This document shows, one piece after another, positions 1 through 5,248 of a stretch of 5,940 bases of DNA (position 1 is the first letter of the stretch; every line of letters starts with the position of its first letter). The stretch lies in the NCBI GenBank assembly GCA_031257135.1, contig JAIRPH010000166.1, positions 1 to 5,940 of the forward strand, given 5' to 3'. Under the pieces are notes generated by a model. That model was not told where the DNA came from. It saw only the letters and a list, made by a program, of their open reading frames with translations, and ran no database searches. The translations under genes and the position numbers were made by a program. The stretch comes from Spirochaetaceae bacterium (lineage in GTDB: Bacteria; Spirochaetota; Spirochaetia; Treponematales; Breznakiellaceae).

Positions 1-703
1 TGCCCCGGTATTCTTCGGCGGCGATGCGGGCGAATTTCAGCATAACCGCGGGATCAAAGGTTGCGGCAATGCCTAAGTTCGAGGGCCATCGGGAAATGTC
101 CTCCCCTTTGGCGTTGTACTGCGCGTCGGAACCCGCGATGCTTCGGGGGTCAGAGCTGAAGTTCACCGGAATAACCTTTTGCCCTTCCGCCAAAAGTCCT
201 TCCACATAAGCCTGCATAGCGTTATTCCATGTAACCGCGGCTTGAACGTTATTGCCTCCCGCGTTCAGGATGTTTCTCAGGTTGTCGTTTTTGAGATAGT
301 TCTTTTGCGCGTCGGTTAAGCCCTTTTCCGGCTCCCGCTCGTGGGAGCTGAAGAGCATTAACCCGGCGATTTCATCTTTGGTCAGCTCCGCGGCTAAGGA
401 TTCAGCCCGTTTTTCGATGGGATTCCGCCAATCCTCCCAATCGTCGAGGGCATTGTTATTGTTCATGTCCTTAAAGGCGAAGGTGAAGCCGTCCTGCTCG
501 GCTGTCAGCAGTTTCAATCCGCTGTTTTTGGCGTATCCCAGGGTCGGTCCGCCTTTGGGGTTGGTTACGACGATATGGATCGTCCCGTCCGTAGTAATTT
601 CTTTTACGGAATAGGTTTTCGGTTCTTTGGACGCTTTTGCGCCCGCGCAGGCGCCTAAGAACGCGCATACCCCGGCAATGGCCGCGATGCGATATAATTT
701 CAT
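1..703 (-). CDS. Lipoprotein glycoside hydrolase family 3 (beta-glucosidase-like), N-terminal part, cut by window edge
   Basis: The visible 234 residues begin with a lipoprotein signal (MKLYRIAAIAGVCAFLGAC) whose lipobox L16-G17-A18-C19 predicts export and lipid anchoring. Residues 79-90 (DMNNNNALDDWE) have exact EF-hand loop spacing, and the DWR that follows matches a motif I know from the N-termini of some GH3 enzymes. Residues 99-118 (RAESLAAELTKDEIAGLMLF) correspond to the usual GH3 opening helix, and residues 203-220 (ISRWPSNLGIAATFDPAV) match the conserved W-P-x-N-L-G-x-A-A-T-F-D segment of the GH3 TIM barrel. The family cleaves terminal beta-linked sugars from oligosaccharides; the substrate here cannot be told. 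GH3 enzymes usually run to 600-850 residues, so the catalytic Asp and the C-terminal domain lie outside the window. The ATG at 703 is fixed by an AAGGAG Shine-Dalgarno at 709-714, 5 bases upstream, and by the signal peptide. Confidence 0.88.
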   Translation of the reverse strand, partial: MKLYRIAAIAGVCAFLGACAGAKASKEPKTYSVKEITTDGTIHIVVTNPKGGPTLGYAKNSGLKLLTAEQDGFTFAFKDMNNNNALDDWEDWRNPIEKRAESLAAELTKDEIAGLMLFSSHEREPEKGLTDAQKNYLKNDNLRNILNAGGNNVQAAVTWNNAMQAYVEGLLAEGQKVIPVNFSSDPRSIAGSDAQYNAKGEDISRWPSNLGIAATFDPAVMLKFARIAAEEYRG

Positions 704-708
704 AGTTT

Positions 709-714
709 CTCCTT
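709..714 (-). promoter_or_regulatory. Ribosome binding site of the GH3 gene
   Basis: AAGGAG on the minus strand, 5 bases before the ATG at 703. It decides the start of the hydrolase gene and contrasts with the divergent chemoreceptor gene, which has none. Confidence 0.8.
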
Positions 715-842
715 AGAAACAAAGCTAGATCAAGCAATCGGGAAATGTAAAGAGCAATTTTTTAATTATAGGCAGATTACTTGGATATTCGGCGGAAAAC
801 TGACAGACTCGCGCAATGGGGCAGTATGTCGCTAAAGGGATA

Positions 843-871
843 TTGAATTTTATAATACATCGCTGTATTAT
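843..871 (+). promoter_or_regulatory. Sigma-70-type promoter of the chemoreceptor gene
   Basis: A -35 TTGAAT at 843-848 (4 of 6 consensus bases) is followed after exactly 17 bases by a -10 TATTAT at 866-871 (5 of 6). The predicted transcription start is near 878, three bases before the ATG at 881, leaving almost no leader. A second TATAAT at 851-856 matches the -10 consensus but has only GTCGCT at the -35 distance, so it is less likely. No flagellar sigma-28 pattern fits convincingly: a CTAAA occurs at 832-836, but no GCCGATAA follows at the right distance. Confidence 0.5.
852..871. repeat. Perfect palindrome (8-base arms, 4-base spacer) over the chemoreceptor -10
   Basis: ATAATACA (852-859) and TGTATTAT (864-871) are exact reverse complements separated by TCGC. 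The right arm contains the predicted -10 hexamer TATTAT. A dimeric repressor bound here would block RNA polymerase, so this is a candidate operator. No regulator gene is visible in the window to assign to it, and I do not recognise it as a known box. Confidence 0.55.
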
Positions 872-880
872 GAAGTTGCT

Positions 881-3097
881 ATGAAATTAAACACGAAGTT
901 AAGTATTATTACCATTGGGATTATCATTGCGGTTATTGCCGTTTTATCGATTATCATATTGTCTTATGCAAAAGATTTACAACTCAAGTCGGCTTACGCT
1001 CAAGTTGAGCAAATAGCCCACGCTCATGCCGTCGATACCCAGCGGAAAATGGAAGAGTATTTTGACGCCGTCAAAATGCTGTCCCAAATCATGGGGGAAT
1101 TTGAAACCGTCTTGGAAGAACGCAGACGTCCCATGTATAACGAAATACTCCGAAGCCTTATGGAATATAATGAAAACTATATCGGGCTGTGGACCGCATG
1201 GCTTCCTAACGCGCTTGACCGAATGGACGACCAATACCGGAATACTCCGGGAAGCAACGCCTCAGGTCAGTTTATTACCACCTATACTCGAAGACATGGA
1301 ACCGTGGAACTGATGGACGGGGGCTGGGAAGGCACTCAGGACGCGCTGGTAAACCTGAAAAGCGATCCGGTGATACTCTCGCCGGTTTGGCGAAACATTA
1401 CGGGAATAGGAGAAGTGGCGGTTATCACCATTACCTATCCTATCGTCAATCAAAAAAACGGCAGTATTGTCGGCGTGGTGGGCATAAACTTCAGGTCCGG
1501 TATGTCCCAAGTGGTTACGGACATCAGCAACAGCATCTATAACGGGAAAGGTTCGGTAGGACTGTACTCCAACGCGGGCATTATTGTCGCCCATTTTGAC
1601 AAGGAACGGGAAAAGCATCGGATTCAAGATGACCCTCACGAACAGGCTTTGCTGGGTAACGATATAAACAAGGTTGCCGAGGTCATCAAAAACGGAGGCG
1701 TCAATGGAAAGCCTCTGGAAATAGTCCATTACTCTCCTACCTTCAAAACTAATATGCTGTTGGTATACTATCCTTTTACCGTGGGGGCTACGATTACTCC
1801 GTGGCTCCTTGCCATCGGGTTTCCCATGGACGAGGTGCTTAAACCCATCAGAACTATGACGTGGTTCACGCTGATTTTCGCCGGCGCGGTCATGCTGGTT
1901 GCCGGAGGCATCGTCGTTACGGTGGCTCGGGCGATTGTTACCCCGATACGCCATGTCACGAAAACCCTTAAAGAAATCTCCGAAGGCGGCGGAGACCTCA
2001 CTCAAACCATTGAGGTCAAATCTACCGACGAAATCGGCGATTTAGCGCATTATTTCAACCGCACCTTGCAGAAAATACGGGAAATGGTGATTATCATCAA
2101 AAACCAGTCCCAAACCCTTTCCGAAATCGGCGCGAATCTTGATACCAGTATGAGCGAAAACGCTGATTCGGTTCAGGATATTACCTCTCATATCTTCAAA
2201 ATCAAGACAAAAGTGCTGGATCAATCCTCCAGCGTCACCGAAACCAACGCCAACATGGAACGAATCACCGCGAATATTGATAAGCTCAACGAACACGTAG
2301 AATCTCAAAGCGCCAGCGTTACCCAATCTTCTTCAGCCATCGAGGAGATGCTCGCCAGCATCCGATCCGTTACCGAAACCCTGATTAAAAACACGACTAA
2401 CGTAGTGGAGCTTATGAAAGCCTCTGATTTGGGCAGAAACGGTTTGCAGGAAGTCGCCGCGGACATCCGGGAAATCGCCAGAGAATCTGAAGGCATCTTG
2501 GAAATCAACGCGGTCATGGAAAATATTGCAGGTCAGACGAATCTGCTCTCCATGAACGCGGCTATTGAAGCCGCTCACGCCGGAGAAGTGGGGAAAGGCT
2601 TTGCGGTGGTTGCCGATGAAATCCGCAAACTGGCGGAATCTTCCAGCGAGCAGTCCAAAACAATCAGCGACGTATTGAAAAAAATCAAGGTGTCTATTGA
2701 TAAAATTACCGCGTCTACCGACGATGTGCTTCTCAAATTTGAGGCTATCGACAACGGAGTGCGAACCGTTTCCGATCAGGAAACGCATATCCGCAACGCT
2801 ATGGAAGAACAGGGAACAGGAAGCCAGCAGGTTTTGGAAGCCATAACCCGCCTCAACGATCTCACCCATCAGGTTAAAGCCAGTTCAGAAGTAATGCTTA
2901 AAGGCAGTAAAGAGGTAATTGAAGAAAGCAAAAACCTAGGGGCTATTACCTCGGAAATCGCCGACGGAATGAACAAAATGGCGGACAGCGCGCAACAAAT
3001 CAATATAACGGTTCGCGATGTAAACGAGTTGAGTACCGTAAACCGGACTACTATTGACATTCTTGTCCAAGAGGTCGCCCGTTTCAAAGTCGAGTAG
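881..3097 (+). CDS. Methyl-accepting chemotaxis protein, dCache-HAMP-MCP architecture
   Basis: A complete 738-residue transmembrane chemoreceptor. Transmembrane helix 1 spans about residues 7-28 and helix 2 about 328-350. Between them lies a periplasmic region of about 300 residues with double-Cache character (YIGLWTAWLPNALD, then a G..VGVVGINF strand). A HAMP linker follows (about 347-400; P355 and DEIGDLAHYFN at 383-393), then a long coiled-coil signalling domain. The kinase-contact tip is clear: IAGQTNLLSMNAAIEAAHAGE at 549-569, continuing through GKGFAVVADEIRKLAE. It should relay binding of a small ligand, unknown here, to CheW/CheA. H566 replaces the Arg found in most families, as is usual in treponemes. 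The C-terminus (EVARFKVE) has no CheR/CheB-tethering pentapeptide. The ATG at 881 places the signal anchor correctly although no Shine-Dalgarno precedes it. The gene is monocistronic and converges on the ATPase gene. Confidence 0.95.
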   Translation: MKLNTKLSIITIGIIIAVIAVLSIIILSYAKDLQLKSAYAQVEQIAHAHAVDTQRKMEEYFDAVKMLSQIMGEFETVLEERRRPMYNEILRSLMEYNENYIGLWTAWLPNALDRMDDQYRNTPGSNASGQFITTYTRRHGTVELMDGGWEGTQDALVNLKSDPVILSPVWRNITGIGEVAVITITYPIVNQKNGSIVGVVGINFRSGMSQVVTDISNSIYNGKGSVGLYSNAGIIVAHFDKEREKHRIQDDPHEQALLGNDINKVAEVIKNGGVNGKPLEIVHYSPTFKTNMLLVYYPFTVGATITPWLLAIGFPMDEVLKPIRTMTWFTLIFAGAVMLVAGGIVVTVARAIVTPIRHVTKTLKEISEGGGDLTQTIEVKSTDEIGDLAHYFNRTLQKIREMVIIIKNQSQTLSEIGANLDTSMSENADSVQDITSHIFKIKTKVLDQSSSVTETNANMERITANIDKLNEHVESQSASVTQSSSAIEEMLASIRSVTETLIKNTTNVVELMKASDLGRNGLQEVAADIREIARESEGILEINAVMENIAGQTNLLSMNAAIEAAHAGEVGKGFAVVADEIRKLAESSSEQSKTISDVLKKIKVSIDKITASTDDVLLKFEAIDNGVRTVSDQETHIRNAMEEQGTGSQQVLEAITRLNDLTHQVKASSEVMLKGSKEVIEESKNLGAITSEIADGMNKMADSAQQINITVRDVNELSTVNRTTIDILVQEVARFKVE

Positions 3098-3108
3098 AGA
3101 AATACCGG

Positions 3109-3804
3109 TCAACCGCCCATAAACCGTTTCCCCTCCGGAGATTCAGCGTACTCTTCAGGCTTGCCCCAAAAAAGCGGTTTTCCCTGCACATGAAGAATAC
3201 GGTTTGCGTACTTAACCGCGGTCTGCACGTCGTGAGAAACCATCACGACCGCAAGCCCTCGGTTCTGATTTATCTCGCGGATCAGCCGGTAGAGTTCCGC
3301 GGTCGCCGGCGGATCAAGCCCCGCGGCAGGCTCGTCTAAGAGGAGGAGTTTCCGAGCCGCGCAGAACGCCCGGGCAAGTAAAACCCTCTGCTGTTGTCCG
3401 CCGGATAATTCCCGATAACAGGCGTTCCGTAAATCTCCGATGCCCAAACGGTTTAGGTTTTCCATTGCGGACTGCTTGTCAGCCTTAGCGTAAAAGGGCA
3501 GAATCCCCCGGCCGCCCTGTCGTCCCGATAAGACCACCTCGCAGACCCCTGCGGGAAAATCCTTTTGCGCGGCTTTATACTGCGGAAGATACCCGATGTC
3601 TTCGGTCTTGAGCTGGTCTCCCCGCAAAACCGCTCCGCTTTGAGGCGGAAGCAGTCCCAAAAGCCCCTTTAAAAGCGTGCTTTTGCCGGAACCGTTTTCC
3701 CCGACTATGCAGAGGTAATCTCCTGAATCCACCTCGAAGGCGAGTTCCCGGATTACCGTATTCCCTTCATACGCAAAGGCGGCGTTTCGGCAGGCGATAA
3801 GCAT
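3109..3804 (-). CDS. ZnuC-like ATP-binding protein of a zinc/manganese-type ABC transporter
   Basis: A complete 231-residue ABC ATPase. Walker A is GENGSGKST (35-43), the Q-loop is Q75 in YLPQ, the signature is LSGGQQQR (133-140), Walker B is LLLLDEP (153-159), the D-loop contains GLD (162-164), and the switch His is H191 in VSHD. All catalytic positions are intact and the length is normal for the family. The SGRQG at 93-97 after the Q-loop is typical of ATPases for Mn/Zn/Fe (cluster A-I) importers. It would power metal import from the cytoplasmic face. The start codon overlaps the stop of the upstream binding-protein gene by one base (TGATG), a translational coupling arrangement; a GGGAGG lies at 3815-3820, 10 bases before the ATG. 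No permease gene follows: the operon ends 11 bases from the chemoreceptor stop. The exact metal is inferred only from context. Confidence 0.9.
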   Translation of the reverse strand: MLIACRNAAFAYEGNTVIRELAFEVDSGDYLCIVGENGSGKSTLLKGLLGLLPPQSGAVLRGDQLKTEDIGYLPQYKAAQKDFPAGVCEVVLSGRQGGRGILPFYAKADKQSAMENLNRLGIGDLRNACYRELSGGQQQRVLLARAFCAARKLLLLDEPAAGLDPPATAELYRLIREINQNRGLAVVMVSHDVQTAVKYANRILHVQGKPLFWGKPEEYAESPEGKRFMGG

Positions 3805-4754
3805 CAGCGAAGAGCCTCCCGCAAATTAGTCAGGTTTTGGGTCATAAACTCCATGTATGTTCGTCCCTGCTCAAAATCTTTCTTGGATATGTTATGACAA
3901 GCGTGAAACAGCAGTTTCTTCGCCCCGGTTTCCTCGCTAATCGTATCGGCCATTTTCTCGTTGGAAAGCTCGATGTGAAACACCGCCGGTATATGTTCCG
4001 CGCGCATCTTGTTAATCAGAAACGCAACGGTAGCCGCGGAAGGTTCAGTTTCGGTGGAACAACCGGGAAACGCCGCAAAATAGGTAAGCCCGTAAGCGTC
4101 CGCAAAGTACCGGAAGGGAAAACGATCCCCAAATACAATAGTTTTTCTAACTCCGGCATTAACGGCTTCCTGAAATCCCTTGTCCAGCTCCTCAAGGCTT
4201 TTGAGGTAGGCGTCGGCGTTTTGGCGGTAAAGTCCGGCATTTGCCGGGTCGCTTCCGCACAGCGCATCAGCTATTGCCTGCATGATGAGTTTGGCGTTCC
4301 GCGGGGATGTCCAAACGTGTTCGTCGTATGCCGGTTCTTCCTCGTCCTCCGCCTGCATCCCTTCTACGATCTCTTCTTCAACCGCTTCTACCGCGTCCAT
4401 CATAGCGATAATCCGCATATTCCGAGTGTCCATAGCCGTTAAAAGCTCCCGAACCCAAGCGTCAGATTCGCCTCCGCCGTAGATAAAAATATCGGCTTTC
4501 TGCATGAGGATAATATCTTGCGGGCTAGGGTCAAAAGAATGGCTCTCTCCGCCGGGAGGCAAGAGCATAGTCAGCTTCACCCGATCCCCGGCGATTGCCC
4601 GGACAAAATCATAGGGAGGAAAGATGCTCGTCGCCACGAGCAGGGCATCCTCTTGAGGCATAACGCGCCTCCCCGCAACGGCTCCGCTTTCCTTTTCACA
4701 GCCCGTCAGAAACAGGCAAAACAGAAAAACTACAGCCCCAGTTTTTTTCAGCAT
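3804..4754 (-). CDS. ZnuA-like metal-binding lipoprotein of an ABC transporter, atypical ligand set
   Basis: A 316-residue substrate-binding lipoprotein: signal MLKKTGAVVFLFCLFLTGC with lipobox L16-T17-G18-C19, then a cluster A-I metal receptor. Seen motifs are TSIFPPYDFVRAIAGD (42-57), GGESHSFDPSP (68-78, H72), an acidic loop at 120-145, DEHVW (144-148, H146), FGDRFPFRYFADAYGL (208-223), FPGCSTETE (229-237) and FHACHNIS (283-290). H72 and H146 match two canonical metal histidines; the usual third His before F-x-YF is absent. From memory, clostridial homologues share the DRFPFRYF, FPGCS and CHN motifs, so this is a recognised subfamily rather than decay. The frame stays open to an ATG at 4796, but I chose 4754: it has GGAGG 8 bases upstream and places the lipobox correctly, and the longer start would overlap the upstream gene. 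Zinc is more likely than manganese. Confidence 0.88.
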   Translation of the reverse strand: MLKKTGAVVFLFCLFLTGCEKESGAVAGRRVMPQEDALLVATSIFPPYDFVRAIAGDRVKLTMLLPPGGESHSFDPSPQDIILMQKADIFIYGGGESDAWVRELLTAMDTRNMRIIAMMDAVEAVEEEIVEGMQAEDEEEPAYDEHVWTSPRNAKLIMQAIADALCGSDPANAGLYRQNADAYLKSLEELDKGFQEAVNAGVRKTIVFGDRFPFRYFADAYGLTYFAAFPGCSTETEPSAATVAFLINKMRAEHIPAVFHIELSNEKMADTISEETGAKKLLFHACHNISKKDFEQGRTYMEFMTQNLTNLREALR

Positions 4755-4761
4755 AGATAAA

Positions 4762-4767
4762 TCCTCC
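4762..4767 (-). promoter_or_regulatory. Shine-Dalgarno that fixes the binding-protein start
   Basis: GGAGGA on the minus strand ending 7 bases before the ATG at 4754. It rules out the in-frame upstream starts at 4796 and 4769; the latter overlaps this site. It is partly inside the hairpin described at 4763-4788. Confidence 0.8.
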
Positions 4768-4788
4768 ATAAAATATATATATGGAAGG
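4763..4788 (-). promoter_or_regulatory. Intercistronic hairpin hiding the binding-protein ribosome binding site
   Basis: In the minus-strand transcript, CCTTCCATA (4788-4780) can pair with TATGGAGG (4770-4763). This gives a 6-base-pair stem UCCAUA/UAUGGA, a one-base bulge at 4786, then two more G-C pairs. The loop is an AT-rich run (4771-4779). The 3' arm is the Shine-Dalgarno itself. The stop codon of the upstream small gene (4793-4795) is only 5 bases before the 5' arm, so a terminating ribosome would cover and melt the stem. Pairing is seen; the regulatory role is inferred. Confidence 0.45.
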
Positions 4789-4792
4789 AATC

Positions 4793-5068
4793 TCACGCGT
4801 TAAGCCGCACTTTCAAGTCCACCGCGGTTATGGTACGGACCGCCGGTATATCCTGAAAAGGCATTGTACTTCCTAGGGCGCGAGCGAAAACGCCGGTAAG
4901 CCTCAAATGTCCCGGCGGATTCTGAAGCCCTTGCAGGAAAAGACAGATCGGACAATCCCCTCCCGCGCAGTCATGATCGCGGCGAGTATAGACAAAAACG
5001 TCAAGACAGAGAAAAACTCCAATCAGTATGACCAGCGAAATATTTTTGAAACCGCAACCGCTATACAT
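4793..5068 (-). CDS. Small membrane-anchored HxC/CxxC protein heading the metal transporter operon
   Basis: A 91-residue protein: a short N-terminus (MYSGCGFKN), one hydrophobic helix (about 10-28), then RRDHDCAGGDCPIC with H32, C34, C39 and C42 as a likely metal-binding or redox knuckle, and a C-terminal tail ending DLKVRLNA. By the positive-inside rule the RR after the helix suggests the Cys/His part may face the cytoplasm, but a signal-peptide-like orientation cannot be excluded. Small proteins with an H-x-C...C-P-x-C motif and a KVRLN ending occur beside zinc transporters in clostridia, as I recall; I know no assigned function. It lies 38 bases upstream of the binding-protein gene on the same strand. 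The start at 5068 is the only ATG ahead of the helix. There is no Shine-Dalgarno at the right distance; a GGAG lies 18 bases away and would be upstream of the predicted transcription start. Confidence 0.72.
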   Translation of the reverse strand: MYSGCGFKNISLVILIGVFLCLDVFVYTRRDHDCAGGDCPICLFLQGLQNPPGHLRLTGVFARALGSTMPFQDIPAVRTITAVDLKVRLNA

Positions 5069-5074
5069 GACAAT

Positions 5075-5104
5075 ACTATACCATATCTCCTGTCCCCCTG
5101 TCTA
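5075..5104 (-). promoter_or_regulatory. Promoter of the metal transporter operon
   Basis: On the minus strand a -35 TAGACA (5099-5104, 5 of 6) and a -10 TATAGT (5075-5080, 5 of 6) are 18 bases apart. Counting seven bases past the -10 puts the transcription start on the A of the ATG at 5068, implying a leaderless message for the first gene. No recognised Zur or Fur box overlaps it. Confidence 0.5.
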
Positions 5105-5213
5105 CCCGTTCCGTTTCAGTATAGAAATCAGCAAATCCTTCAAATATATCAAAAAGATGCAATAGACTATGGTTCGTTTTTACGCGGCGCAACACGGATT
5201 GCATTTATGGTAA

Positions 5214-5243
5214 TTGACAAAATAAAAAATACGGTAATATAAT
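5214..5243 (+). promoter_or_regulatory. Full-consensus sigma-70-type promoter of the CsgG-like lipoprotein gene
   Basis: TTGACA (5214-5219) and TATAAT (5238-5243) both match consensus perfectly, with an 18-base AT-rich spacer. The predicted transcription start is at 5249-5250, the first bases of the ATG at 5249. It is the strongest promoter in the window on paper and implies high, possibly constitutive, expression. Confidence 0.75.
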
Positions 5244-5248
5244 ATGGT

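Larger units (their letters stand above)
704..880. other. Divergent spacer between GH3 and chemoreceptor genes
   Basis: This stretch has no credible gene. It holds the chemoreceptor promoter (843-871) and its palindrome. On the minus strand a TATAAT lies at 765-770, about 60 bases before the hydrolase ATG, but no good -35 sits 16-18 bases upstream of it. A TTTACA-like -35 followed 18 bases later by TAGCTT is an equally weak alternative. The hydrolase promoter is therefore not called. Confidence 0.5.
5069..5248. other. Divergent spacer between metal operon and CsgG-like lipoprotein gene
   Basis: A 180-base, AT-rich intergenic stretch with outward-facing promoters at 5075-5104 (minus) and 5214-5243 (plus). 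Between them, ATGCAAT (5157-5163) and ATTGCAT (5198-5204) form a widely spaced 7-base inverted repeat. An open frame crossing this spacer on the plus strand (4907-5242) has no protein-like character, and I do not call it. Confidence 0.5.

Noticed and set aside
851..856. TATAAT as the main chemoreceptor -10
   Set aside because: Perfect hexamer but without a -35 at 16-18 bases; the TTGAAT/TATTAT pair with 17-base spacing fits better.
1262..2005. Long minus-strand open frame (247 codons) inside the chemoreceptor gene
   Set aside because: It is fully antisense to conserved Cache, transmembrane and HAMP sequence, and its product has no domain-like pattern.
3837..4442. Plus-strand open frame of 201 codons
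   Set aside because: It lies antisense to the metal-binding lipoprotein, which has clear family motifs across the whole span.
3804..4796. Longer 330-residue version of the metal-binding lipoprotein
   Set aside because: The extra 14 residues would disrupt the signal peptide and overlap the upstream gene; the ATG at 4754 has a strong Shine-Dalgarno.
5061..5081. CTATAC direct repeat near the metal operon start
   Set aside because: Two 6-base copies only, one inside the coding start and one in the -10 region; too short to support a site.
5157..5204. ATGCAAT / ATTGCAT inverted repeat as a Zur operator
   Set aside because: The arms are 34 bases apart and only 7 long, which does not match compact Zur or Fur boxes; chance is likely in AT-rich DNA.
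4907..5242. Plus-strand open frame of 111 codons across the divergent spacer
   Set aside because: It overlaps the small Cys/His gene and both promoters, has no ribosome binding site and no protein-like pattern.
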